NCBI GenBank assembly: GCA_002391465.1
Contig: DGFC01000080.1
Coordinates: forward strand, 957-18,968
DNA from: Firmicutes bacterium UBA3910
GTDB lineage: Bacteria > Bacillota > Limnochordia > Darwinibacteriales > Darwinibacteriaceae
Reading direction: 5' to 3'
Length of the DNA stretch: 18,012 bases
The position numbers were made by a program, and so were the translations under genes. A model generated the notes under the pieces. The model was not told the origin of the DNA. It worked only from the letters and a program-made list of their open reading frames with translations, and ran no database searches. This document shows positions 7,811 through 14,931 of the stretch, one piece after another; positions within the stretch are counted from its first letter, which is position 1; every line of letters starts with the position of its first letter.

Positions 7811-8089
7811 ATGGGGCCCAACTCCACGAATCGTCTCAGGCAGAAATTCGCCCGTACTTTCGAACTGCCCGCAGCGCCGTTAATGGACTATGCCATAGTC
7901 AGTCTAGTGGGAAATATGGAAGCGAGGATCACCAATCACAAGGGTCTGTTGCAGTATAACACGGCATGTGTTAAGGCTAACTCCCTCCAAGGCGTCATTG
8001 AAGTGGTGGGTACGGGCCTACAGATAAAGTCATTTTCCTCTTCTGAGATTAGGATTACGGGCGAGATCCAGCAGGTGATGCTGAAATGA
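7811..8089 (+). CDS. yqfC: Sporulation protein YqfC
   Basis: YqfC is a small conserved protein of endospore formers. In B. subtilis it belongs to the mother-cell SigE regulon, and it is always found next to yqfD. The 92-residue product has the YabP/YqfC-like fold region, with ITNHKGLLQYN in the middle and a C-terminal beta-rich IRITGEIQQVML. ATG 7811 is used because it follows a purine-rich site (AAGGGGGG, 7797-7804) and comes after the terminator at 7744-7776. The same frame is open from 7637, but that extension would be translated through the terminator hairpin. The stop overlaps the yqfD start as ATGA. The exact molecular role is unknown. Confidence 0.9.
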   Translation: MGPNSTNRLRQKFARTFELPAAPLMDYAIVSLVGNMEARITNHKGLLQYNTACVKANSLQGVIEVVGTGLQIKSFSSSEIRITGEIQQVMLK

Positions 8090-9255
8090 CAGCGTACTTT
8101 TGGCAGTGGTGGCAGGGGTTTGTAACGGTGCGCCTGCGGGGTCCCGGCTTAGAACGGCTGCTCAGTAAAATAGCTCAAGCGGGCATTGTGCTCTGGGAGG
8201 TGGAGCGCAGGACGCCGGAGGTGATGCTTGCCCGCGTTGGTGTGAAGGATTTCCGCCGCCTGAGGCCCCTTTTGTGGGGAAGCAGGATTAATATCTGCAT
8301 CTTGGATAGGCACGGGTTGCCTTTTTTACTGCGCCAGATACGGGGAAGGTTGATGCTGATTGCTGGCTTGATCATGTGCCTGGTATTTATCCTTCAACTC
8401 AGCAGTTACGTCTGGCTGATTGAAATTGCCGGCGAGGAAATGCTGTCCTTCAGCGAACTTAAACTGGCCGTTCAGGAGCTGGGCGTAAAGCCCGGGGTAC
8501 GACGTGCGTCTCTAGCGCCCCGCCAAATCGAAAAAGCGCTCTTGCTTAAGTTTCCTAACCTAGTTTGGGCCCAGCTTGAATTGAGGGGCGTAAAGGCGCT
8601 ATTAACCGTGGCGGAGAGGAGCGAGGCGAAGGGAGCGGCTAAACCGGCGGGCCATATCTTTGCCGAAAGGGATGGGGTGATCACACAGGTTCTAGTTCTG
8701 CGCGGCACCGCTCAGGTAAGGGAAGGGGATACGGTACAGGCAGGCGATCTTCTCATTTCTGGGGTTTATTACGACGGAAGGGGACAGAAACAGTTTGGTT
8801 CGGCGGAAGGTATTGTGAGGGCTAGAGTCTGGTACCAGGCGGTAGGGGAAGCTCCCTTAGTCGTTTGGCAGCCCGTCAAAACGGGTGAACGCCGCCTGCA
8901 GTTCCTTGTTACAATCGGACCCTGGACCATTCCCTTCGGCAAGAGCTATTCCCCTGAGACTCACCTGGCCGACAGGAAAGACTGGTGGCTATCCCTTGGC
9001 AGAGCCATGGTTCCCTTGGGCTTCAGTCGGGTTGATTATTGGGCGGTCGAGCATCAACCTGTTCCCGTTCCACTGGAAACGGCAAAGGTCCAAGCCCGTG
9101 CCCTTGCCTGGGATAGTCTGCTGCAGCAGGGGTTAGACCCAGATGAGGTTCGTAGCGAGAATGGGATTGTGGAACCCATGGGAGACCAAGATGGAATCAG
9201 GGTTACGCTTAAGGTCGAGGCAGAGCAGGAGATCGGTCTGTTTTTGAACCAATAA
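8086..9255 (+). CDS. yqfD: Sporulation protein YqfD
   Basis: YqfD is a membrane protein conserved in spore formers and required for efficient sporulation in B. subtilis. The 389-residue length is usual. A soluble N-terminal part (1-84) is followed by a single strong membrane segment (about 88-110), then a large region that should lie outside the cytoplasm. The motif following the membrane segment, with LGVKPGVRRASL (154-165) and LVWAQLELRGVKALLTVAER, is typical of the family. The GVISGxxxxxG-like stretch around LLISGVYYDGRGQ also fits. Translation is coupled to yqfC by the ATGA overlap, with AGGTGAT (8073-8079) as the ribosome-binding site. No terminator is seen before the phoH promoter. Confidence 0.92.
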   Translation: MTAYFWQWWQGFVTVRLRGPGLERLLSKIAQAGIVLWEVERRTPEVMLARVGVKDFRRLRPLLWGSRINICILDRHGLPFLLRQIRGRLMLIAGLIMCLVFILQLSSYVWLIEIAGEEMLSFSELKLAVQELGVKPGVRRASLAPRQIEKALLLKFPNLVWAQLELRGVKALLTVAERSEAKGAAKPAGHIFAERDGVITQVLVLRGTAQVREGDTVQAGDLLISGVYYDGRGQKQFGSAEGIVRARVWYQAVGEAPLVVWQPVKTGERRLQFLVTIGPWTIPFGKSYSPETHLADRKDWWLSLGRAMVPLGFSRVDYWAVEHQPVPVPLETAKVQARALAWDSLLQQGLDPDEVRSENGIVEPMGDQDGIRVTLKVEAEQEIGLFLNQ

Positions 9256-9256
9256 T

Positions 9257-9285
9257 TTGCACTTCACTGTTGTTTTGCTTATAAT
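9257..9285 (+). promoter_or_regulatory. Probable SigA-type promoter for phoH and downstream genes
   Basis: A perfect TATAAT (9280-9285) lies 17 bases after TTGCAC (9257-9262), directly after the yqfD stop codon. The -35 box is only a partial match (TTG conserved). Initiation near 9292 would give a leader of about 25 bases that contains GGGAGG and leads to the CTG at 9318. This would let phoH-pgpH-ybeY-dgkA-cdd-era be expressed during vegetative growth, independently of the sporulation genes. Confidence 0.65.
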
Positions 9286-9303
9286 AAGGGCATAAGACGT
9301 TAT

Positions 9304-9320
9304 GGGAGGATGTTAATCTG
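9304..9320 (+). promoter_or_regulatory. Ribosome-binding site and CTG start of phoH
   Basis: GGGAGG (9304-9309) is followed after 8 bases by CTG 9318-9320. No in-frame ATG, GTG or TTG lies between the upstream stop TAA 9285-9287 and TTG 9396. The ATG at 9310 touches the Shine-Dalgarno with no spacing and opens a different frame of only 19 codons. The spacing therefore favours CTG. Confidence 0.65.
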
Positions 9321-10292
9321 GTTAGTACAATATTTCGCCTTGGCAGTAATGAGCAGGCTCAGGTTGTAAGCGGCAAAAGGGACGAGCATCTGCGTTTGAT
9401 TGAGACCGCCTGTGAGGTAAGAATTGTTCCGCGGGGTCTAGAACTCCAGATCAGCGGGTCGGCTCAACGGGTAGAGCAGGCCCATTTGATTTTGGAGAAC
9501 ATAGCGTCTCTTGGTCCGAATCTAACCAGTCACGATGTTTATTATGCCATAAGGTTGAGTAAGAATGGTGATTTCTCCTTGCTGCGCGAATTGAGTTCAG
9601 AAGTTATAGTCACAACCCATAGGGGAAGGCAAATTAGGCCCAAAACCGCAGGGCAGAAGCGTTACGTCAAGTCCATTTCTGAAAGTGACATAGTGTTTGG
9701 CATTGGACCTGCCGGTACGGGCAAAACATACCTGGCCATGGCCGCTGCAGTGGCAGCTCTGCGGCGTAAGGATGTGGACAGGATCATTCTGACGCGCCCA
9801 GCGGTGGAAGCAGGGGAACACCTAGGTTTTCTGCCAGGCGACCTTCAGGATAAGGTGGATCCCTATCTCAGACCCCTTTATGATGCCCTGTATGACATTA
9901 TGGGCCAAGAGCTTTATATGAAGTATAGGGAGCGGGGAATCATTGAAGTTGCCCCCTTGGCCTACATGCGCGGTAGGACTTTAGATGATTGCTTTGTTAT
10001 ATTGGACGAGGCCCAAAACTGTACTCCGGAGCAGATTAAGATGTTCCTAACCCGCCTTGGTTTTGGCTCCCAAGCGGTTATAACCGGGGACATCACGCAG
10101 GTAGACTTGCCTCCGGGCAAAGTATCGGGCCTGATTTTGATCCAGAAGATCTTGAGAGATGTGGAAGGTATCGGTTTTTGCTACCTGAATGAGAACGATG
10201 TTGTTCGCCATCCTTTAGTGCAGCGAATTATTGAAGCCTACGAGTTGTACGAATCGTGGCATGAGGGGGAGCAAGGTGAAACGGAAAAGTAA
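9318..10292 (+). CDS. phoH: PhoH-like ATPase (PhoH family, YbeZ type)
   Basis: PhoH-like proteins are P-loop ATPases of helicase-like fold, usually encoded beside ybeY and linked to RNA or ribosome quality control. Their exact substrate is not settled. From CTG 9318 the product is 324 residues, close to the usual length. It has an N-terminal KH/ssRNA-binding-like region (about 15-70), Walker A GPAGTGKT (130-137), and Walker B VILDEAQNC further on, followed by the TGDITQVDLP motif. Starting at TTG 9396 instead would remove the conserved DEHLRLIE segment just upstream, and that TTG has no well-spaced ribosome-binding site. The frame is open back to TAA 9285-9287. The 3' end overlaps pgpH by 17 bases. 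Confidence 0.93.
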   Translation: MVSTIFRLGSNEQAQVVSGKRDEHLRLIETACEVRIVPRGLELQISGSAQRVEQAHLILENIASLGPNLTSHDVYYAIRLSKNGDFSLLRELSSEVIVTTHRGRQIRPKTAGQKRYVKSISESDIVFGIGPAGTGKTYLAMAAAVAALRRKDVDRIILTRPAVEAGEHLGFLPGDLQDKVDPYLRPLYDALYDIMGQELYMKYRERGIIEVAPLAYMRGRTLDDCFVILDEAQNCTPEQIKMFLTRLGFGSQAVITGDITQVDLPPGKVSGLILIQKILRDVEGIGFCYLNENDVVRHPLVQRIIEAYELYESWHEGEQGETEK

Positions 10293-12435
10293 AGACAGTT
10301 TCCTGCAGTTCAGGAAGCGAATTCAGGAACAGAGCACCTTTAAGCAGTGGCTGCTGGGGGGCATTGTTTTTGTTGCCCTAGCCGCCATTTTGGTTTTTGA
10401 TGCCCTGCCCATGGGAGTAATGGTGGAAGTGGGCCAGGTGGCACGGAAGGATTTGGCCGCCCCCATTACAGCCGTTAATCAAAGGAAAACGGAGGAACGG
10501 AAGGAAGAGGCGGCCCGCCAAACGCTTTTGGAGGTGAGCGAGGATCCTGAATACTACGTGCTCAACCCCACCATCGTCCTGCGAGTGGAAGAAAACATCA
10601 CGGGTGTACTCAATCTGCTGCGCCTCGGTGTAGCAGAAGAAATGGGCGAGGAGGAAGGGGCGAAGGAGCCCTTGACCGTTTCAGAAATCGACCGGCGGCT
10701 CATTCGCGATTGGAAAATGGAGCTTCCCTTGTCCACCATCGAAGCAGTTGTGAACTTAACCCTGCCCGAGTTTGACCAGTTTGCCCAGACACTCACAACC
10801 CTAGTTCTGGCCACGATGGAAGAGCCTATCCATGAAGACGACCTGCGTGATGCAAGGGACGACTTCGAGGCTAGTGTGGAGGATGTACGGCTAGCACCAG
10901 CCCTACAGGAAGCGGGCACCATCATCGGTAGGCAGCTTATTCAACCTAATTTGGTCCTTGATACGGAAAAGGTAAATCGGGCCCGGCAGGCTGCGGTGGA
11001 TTCAGTTGAACCGGTGTTGATCATGAAAGGGGAAGTCATTGTTCGCAAGGGGGACGTTGTTAGGCCCGAGCATATAGAGCTGCTCCGTGATGTTGGCCTC
11101 CTTAAGACTGGTCGGGATTACGGTGCTGTGCTGGGAGTCATTCTCCTGACAGCGATTCTGCTTGTTTTGGGTGGAACTTATCTATATCAAAACCGTTCTG
11201 ATGTGCTTCAGAACGAACCACTGCTTGCCCTGGTAGGCTCTGTCCTTATCACAATGCTGCTCCTGGGCGAGCTTTTTAGCGTTATCTCCTGGAGCGGCGC
11301 ACGCTTTTTAAACCCTTCGGCCTTGACAGGCCTACTTTTGACCCTGCTCATCGATTCCCAGGTTGCCACCATCGCCACTATCATCATGGCGATTTTTCTG
11401 ACGGTGATCAATGACTTGAGCTGGATAATCGGTCTCCTGGCCCTGATTGGCGGATTGACGGCCATTTTCAGCGTTTCGAAAGTGAGCCAGCGGGGGGATC
11501 TGATGCGGGCAGGTTTCATTGTTGGTGGGGTTAACCTTGTGCTCATGTTAACCCTTGGTCTTTTGAGTAAGGACACTAACCTGATTTACAACAGCTATCT
11601 TGGGCTCTTGAGCGGTGTTCTGGCCTCCATTATGGCCATTGGTATTTTGCCCTATTTGGAGAGTATCTTTAAGGTTACATCCTCACTGCGGTTGTTGGAA
11701 CTATCCAACCCCAATCATCCTTTGATGCGGCGTTTGATGCTGGAGGCACCCGGCACATACCATCACAGTATTCTAGTGGGCAACCTGGCAGAGGCAGCGG
11801 CGGAAGCGGTTGGGGCAGATGGCCTTCTGGCTAGGGTGGGTGCCCACTACCATGATATTGGTAAGTTGAAACGGCCCTATTTCTTCGTTGAGAATCAGGT
11901 GGGTATAGACAACCCCCATGACAAGATGGCACCTTCCTTGTCTACGTTGATTATTACATCCCATGTGAAAGATGGGCTTGAGCTTGCCAATGAGTTCAAA
12001 CTGCCGCCTGCGGTCACCCAATTCATTGCCCAGCACCACGGTACCGACCTTGTTCGGTATTTCTATCACCGTGCGTCTGAGGCCAATGATGAGGGCACTG
12101 TGGAGGAGAGGGATTTCCGTTATCCGGGGCCCAAACCCCATGGCAAGGAAGTGGCCATTGTCTCCTTGGCCGATGCTACCGAGGCTGCAGTCCGCTCCAT
12201 TTCCAGACCAAATCCAGGGAAGATCGAAGCTATTGTGCGGAAGATTATCAAAGACCGCTTGAATTCGGGCGAGCTTGATGAAAGTGATCTCACCTTCCAG
12301 GATATGGATAGAATTGCCAACGCCTTTGTGAAAGTCATTGTGAGCATGTTCCATGCCAGGGTGGAATACCCTGAGCAGATCACCAAAGAGGACATTGAAG
12401 GGAAGCGAGCCAAGGATGCGAATACTGATAAATGA
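10276..12435 (+). CDS. pgpH: Cyclic di-AMP phosphodiesterase PgpH (7TM-HD family)
   Basis: PgpH (YqfF) is a membrane phosphodiesterase that degrades c-di-AMP, the second messenger controlling potassium and osmotic balance. The 719-residue protein has a first membrane segment (about 24-42), a large extracytoplasmic 7TMR-HDED domain (about 45-280), a bundle of membrane segments (about 285-470) and a cytoplasmic HD domain. Metal ligands are visible as YHHS near 494-497 and HD at 526-527 within HYHDIGK, followed by NPHDKM and IAQHHGT. I use GTG 10276 after GAGGGGGAG (10263-10271). An in-frame ATG 10261 or TTG 10231 would start before that site. The gene overlaps phoH by 17 bases and ybeY by 20 bases, which suggests coordinated translation. 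Confidence 0.95.
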   Translation: MKRKSKDSFLQFRKRIQEQSTFKQWLLGGIVFVALAAILVFDALPMGVMVEVGQVARKDLAAPITAVNQRKTEERKEEAARQTLLEVSEDPEYYVLNPTIVLRVEENITGVLNLLRLGVAEEMGEEEGAKEPLTVSEIDRRLIRDWKMELPLSTIEAVVNLTLPEFDQFAQTLTTLVLATMEEPIHEDDLRDARDDFEASVEDVRLAPALQEAGTIIGRQLIQPNLVLDTEKVNRARQAAVDSVEPVLIMKGEVIVRKGDVVRPEHIELLRDVGLLKTGRDYGAVLGVILLTAILLVLGGTYLYQNRSDVLQNEPLLALVGSVLITMLLLGELFSVISWSGARFLNPSALTGLLLTLLIDSQVATIATIIMAIFLTVINDLSWIIGLLALIGGLTAIFSVSKVSQRGDLMRAGFIVGGVNLVLMLTLGLLSKDTNLIYNSYLGLLSGVLASIMAIGILPYLESIFKVTSSLRLLELSNPNHPLMRRLMLEAPGTYHHSILVGNLAEAAAEAVGADGLLARVGAHYHDIGKLKRPYFFVENQVGIDNPHDKMAPSLSTLIITSHVKDGLELANEFKLPPAVTQFIAQHHGTDLVRYFYHRASEANDEGTVEERDFRYPGPKPHGKEVAIVSLADATEAAVRSISRPNPGKIEAIVRKIIKDRLNSGELDESDLTFQDMDRIANAFVKVIVSMFHARVEYPEQITKEDIEGKRAKDANTDK

Positions 12436-12862
12436 TGAGTATGGTGCCCCTGAGAGTGCTGAGTTTGCTGCCCTGATCGAACGGACTTTTGAGGCAACAG
12501 CGGAGCTGGAAAGTCTAGATCCTGAGGCGGAAGTCAGTCTTTCCTTTGTCGACAATGAAACGATCCGCGGCCTGAATGATCAGTACCGAGGAATAGATGA
12601 GCCTACTGATGTCCTGTCTTTTCCGCAGGATGATGATCTTCCGCTGGAGCTGCCGTATATCTTGGGTGATATTGTCATTTCATTGGAGAGGGCAGCTGAG
12701 CAAGCACAAGAATATGGACATGGGCTGGAGCGAGAGGTGCTGTACCTGGCCGTCCATGGGCTTCTTCATCTAATAGGCTACGACCATCAAACGGAAGAAG
12801 ACAAGAGCGCCATGCGCGCTAGAGAAGAGGAGGTTTTGGCCAAGCTCGGTTTAGGGAGATGA
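12416..12862 (+). CDS. ybeY: Endoribonuclease YbeY (rRNA maturation factor)
   Basis: YbeY is a zinc-dependent single-strand endoribonuclease involved in 16S rRNA 3' maturation and ribosome quality control. The 148-residue product carries the family signature HGLLHLIGYDH, with zinc ligands H114, H118 and H124, and the conserved PTDVLSFP (63-70) and ILGDIVIS (82-89) segments. ATG 12416 gives the standard MRILINDE beginning. The frame is open upstream inside pgpH, but the earlier ATG 12353 would add 21 residues with no family resemblance. The gene overlaps the end of pgpH by 20 bases and is followed 4 bases later by the dgkA fusion gene. The phoH-pgpH-ybeY order is standard. Confidence 0.97.
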   Translation: MRILINDEYGAPESAEFAALIERTFEATAELESLDPEAEVSLSFVDNETIRGLNDQYRGIDEPTDVLSFPQDDDLPLELPYILGDIVISLERAAEQAQEYGHGLEREVLYLAVHGLLHLIGYDHQTEEDKSAMRAREEEVLAKLGLGR

Positions 12863-12866
12863 GGAT

Positions 12867-13559
12867 GTGAAAAAGCGGCCTATTTTATTCAGTTTCAACG
12901 ACGCCGTGCAGGGCATTGTCCATGTGGCGCGGAGTGAGCGGAATATGCGGATCCATATTGCCATCGGCCTACTGGTAGTTATCTTTGCCACTGTTCTCGG
13001 CGTCTCCCGTTTGGAAATGCTTGCCTTGGTATTGACCATTGGTGTGATGCTCATGTGTGAGATGATCAATACTGCGGTGGAAGAAGTGGTCGATTTCGTT
13101 TCACCCGATTTCCATCCCTGGGCTGGGCTGATCAAAAACATCTCCGCCGGGGCAGTTCTCATCGCTGCCATGACCTCTGTGGCCGTGGGATATCTGGTCT
13201 TCATCGATTATCTTCTCCGCCTAGATGCACTTATTTTTCGGCAGACTATTCCCCTGCATTATCTTATCGTGTTGACACTTGTTACCGTTGTTCTAGTGAT
13301 CATTGCTTGGAAAGCTGGTCTTGGCCGAGAGCAGCTCCTGCGGGGTGGAATGCCTTCGGGCCATGCCGCAGTTGCGTTTGCTTTGGCCGCTGCCATCTGG
13401 GAGACGAGCAGAGGACTGCCCGTTTTCGCAGGTTATGCCCTGGCGGCTTTAGTAGCCCAGAGCAGAATCGAAGGAAAAATCCACAGCTGGTTGGAGGTTG
13501 TCACAGGTGCCCTTGTTGGCACCTTGATTACCCTTTTGTTTTTCCAAATTAGAGCCTGA
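12867..13559 (+). CDS. dgkA: DgkA-type undecaprenol/diacylglycerol kinase fused to a PAP2-like phosphatase domain
   Basis: The 230-residue protein joins two lipid-phosphate domains. Residues 1-115 are a DgkA-like kinase. In Gram-positives this family phosphorylates undecaprenol, and here it has three membrane segments and the ExxNxxxE core (E65, N68, E72). Residues 125-230 are a PAP2-like domain with MPSGHAA (162-168) and SRxxxxxH (S199, R200, H206), which would dephosphorylate a lipid phosphate. Three positions depart from the classical motifs. The kinase KD pair reads KN (K90, N91), the PAP2 motif-1 KxxxxxxRP is not recognisable, and the motif-3 Asp is Glu (E210). GTG 12867 follows GGGAG (12854-12858) by 8 bases, and the overlapping ATG 12865 is a start-stop (ATGTGA). 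The opposing activities suggest control of the undecaprenol/undecaprenyl-phosphate balance, an inference. Confidence 0.92.
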   Translation: MKKRPILFSFNDAVQGIVHVARSERNMRIHIAIGLLVVIFATVLGVSRLEMLALVLTIGVMLMCEMINTAVEEVVDFVSPDFHPWAGLIKNISAGAVLIAAMTSVAVGYLVFIDYLLRLDALIFRQTIPLHYLIVLTLVTVVLVIIAWKAGLGREQLLRGGMPSGHAAVAFALAAAIWETSRGLPVFAGYALAALVAQSRIEGKIHSWLEVVTGALVGTLITLLFFQIRA

Positions 13560-13573
13560 CGGGAGGCTGAGAA

Positions 13574-14002
13574 ATGACGCAAGGACGACAGTTAATGGCA
13601 CTAGCTATACAGGCACGGGAGCGCGCCTATACACCCTATTCTGGGTTTAAAGTTGGGGCGGCGCTGCTGGCCAAGGATGGACGTACCTTTTTGGGCTGCA
13701 ACATTGAAAACGCTGCTTACGGCCCTTCTAACTGCGCAGAACGGACTGCGATTTTCAAAGCTGTATCGGAAGGGGTACTGGACTTCACCGCTCTAGCGGT
13801 CGTGGCAGATACTGTCCAGCCGGTTACTCCCTGCGGCGTGTGTCGTCAGGTGATGGCGGAGTTTTTTGCTCCTGAAACTCCAGTCTACCTTGGCAACTTG
13901 AGGGGTGAGATTAGAAAGACCACGTTAGGCGAGCTTCTACCCGGTGCCTTTACAAGACGGGATATGAATGTGAAAGGGGAAAATGATGGAGACCGGATAT
14001 AA
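13574..14002 (+). CDS. cdd: Cytidine deaminase
   Basis: This zinc enzyme converts cytidine and deoxycytidine to uridine and deoxyuridine in pyrimidine salvage. The 142-residue product is the homotetrameric short form. It has the catalytic C54-A-E56 and the zinc cysteines C87 and C90 in PCGVC, plus the substrate-binding CNIENAAYG (42-50). ATG 13574 follows GGGAGG (13561-13566) by 7 bases. The C-terminal end after LLPGAF is slightly extended and overlaps era by 17-20 bases. The dgkA-cdd-era order is the same as in Bacillus. Confidence 0.97.
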   Translation: MTQGRQLMALAIQARERAYTPYSGFKVGAALLAKDGRTFLGCNIENAAYGPSNCAERTAIFKAVSEGVLDFTALAVVADTVQPVTPCGVCRQVMAEFFAPETPVYLGNLRGEIRKTTLGELLPGAFTRRDMNVKGENDGDRI

Positions 14003-14876
14003 ATCAGGTTTTGCGGCGGTAGTGGGACGCCCTAACGTAGGCAAGTCTACCCTGCTCAATGCTTTGCTAGGCTTCAAAGTTTCCATAGTATCAAACAAAC
14101 CCCAGACTACACGCAATACGGTGCAGTGCGTGCTGACAAGACCCCACGCCCAGGTAGTCTTTTTGGATACGCCTGGACTGCATAAACCCCTGCACAAGCT
14201 GGGGGAATACATGGTGAAAAGCGCGTTTAGAGCTTTGGAAGACATTGATGTAGTGATATGGCTGGTGGAAATGGGCAGTTGGACTGCGGCAGATGAACAC
14301 ATTCTGCGAGAACTTGCTCCGGTTGAACAGCCCGTTATTCTTGCGGTGAACAAAATGGATAGAATCGATCCCGCCGAATACGATGCTTTTTTACGGGAAG
14401 TTGCTGCCAAGCGCGACTTTGCAGCGGTAATCCCCATATCAGCCCAGGAGGGAACTAACCTGGATCAACTGGAAGAGGCCATAATTGAATGTTTAGAGGA
14501 TGGGCCCCAGTATTACCCTGAGGATTGGGTGACTGATCAACCTGAAAGAATCCTAGTTGCCGAGTTTATCCGGGAAGAACTGCTGGTACGCACCGAAGAG
14601 GAAATACCCCATTCCATTGCGGTGGATGTGGATCAGATCGAAGAAGATGAGGAAAGGAACTTGATCCGCATCCGGGCCACCATTTACGTGGAACGGGATT
14701 CCCAAAAGGGAATTGTGATCGGTAAGGGCGGCCGTATGTTAAAAGAAGTGGGTATCAGCGCCCGGGAGCAGATCGAGCGCCTCTTAAATACCCAGGTCTA
14801 TCTCGACCTTTGGGTTAAGGTTAAAAAGGATTGGAGAAATAAGCCCGGAGCACTGCGCGAGTTTGGTTACGAGTAA
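13986..14876 (+). CDS. era: GTPase Era (16S rRNA-binding ribosome biogenesis factor)
   Basis: Era is an essential GTPase that binds the 3' end of 16S rRNA and assists 30S assembly. The 296-residue protein has all G motifs: G1 GRPNVGKS (14-21), G2 in PQTTRNT (39-45), G3 DTPG (61-64), G4 NKMD (122-125) and G5 SAQ (152-154). A C-terminal KH domain carries GIVIGKGG (242-249). Two adjacent ATGs exist at 13983 and 13986. I prefer the second because AAAGGGG (13973-13979) is then 6 bases away rather than 3. It is coupled to cdd by overlap. In B. subtilis recO follows shortly after era, but here there is a 55-base gap and then sigI. Confidence 0.97.
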   Translation: METGYKSGFAAVVGRPNVGKSTLLNALLGFKVSIVSNKPQTTRNTVQCVLTRPHAQVVFLDTPGLHKPLHKLGEYMVKSAFRALEDIDVVIWLVEMGSWTAADEHILRELAPVEQPVILAVNKMDRIDPAEYDAFLREVAAKRDFAAVIPISAQEGTNLDQLEEAIIECLEDGPQYYPEDWVTDQPERILVAEFIREELLVRTEEEIPHSIAVDVDQIEEDEERNLIRIRATIYVERDSQKGIVIGKGGRMLKEVGISAREQIERLLNTQVYLDLWVKVKKDWRNKPGALREFGYE

Positions 14877-14904
14877 CCGCCATCTCTGGATTACCTGCAG
14901 CGAA
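14876..14904 (+). promoter_or_regulatory. Candidate SigI-type promoter upstream of sigI
   Basis: ACCGCC (14876-14881) resembles the ACCCCC -35 element, and CGAA (14901-14904) the -10 element, described for SigI-dependent promoters. The spacer is 19 bases. It sits in the only gap between era and sigI and would allow autoregulation, as known for sigI-rsgI operons elsewhere. The match is short and the spacer length is not checked against a model, so this is tentative. Confidence 0.35.
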
Positions 14905-14931
14905 ACATGTCAACGGGGGGGAGGTTGAGCA

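Noticed and set aside
9310..9369. 19-codon frame starting at ATG just before phoH, considered as a leader peptide
   Set aside because: Its ATG abuts GGGAGG with no spacing, the peptide has no regulatory codon run, and no attenuator hairpin is seen.
10231..10275. Earlier pgpH starts (TTG 10231, ATG 10261)
   Set aside because: Both precede the strong GAGGGGGAG site and deepen the overlap with phoH; GTG 10276 fits better, though ATG 10261 is not excluded.
12353..12415. Earlier ybeY start inside pgpH
   Set aside because: The added residues do not resemble YbeY; ATG 12416 gives the standard N-terminus.
11773..12555. A 260-codon open frame on the minus strand, the longest antisense frame
   Set aside because: It lies opposite the well-supported pgpH HD domain and ybeY, shows no recognisable domain, and its composition fits a shadow of the plus-strand codons.
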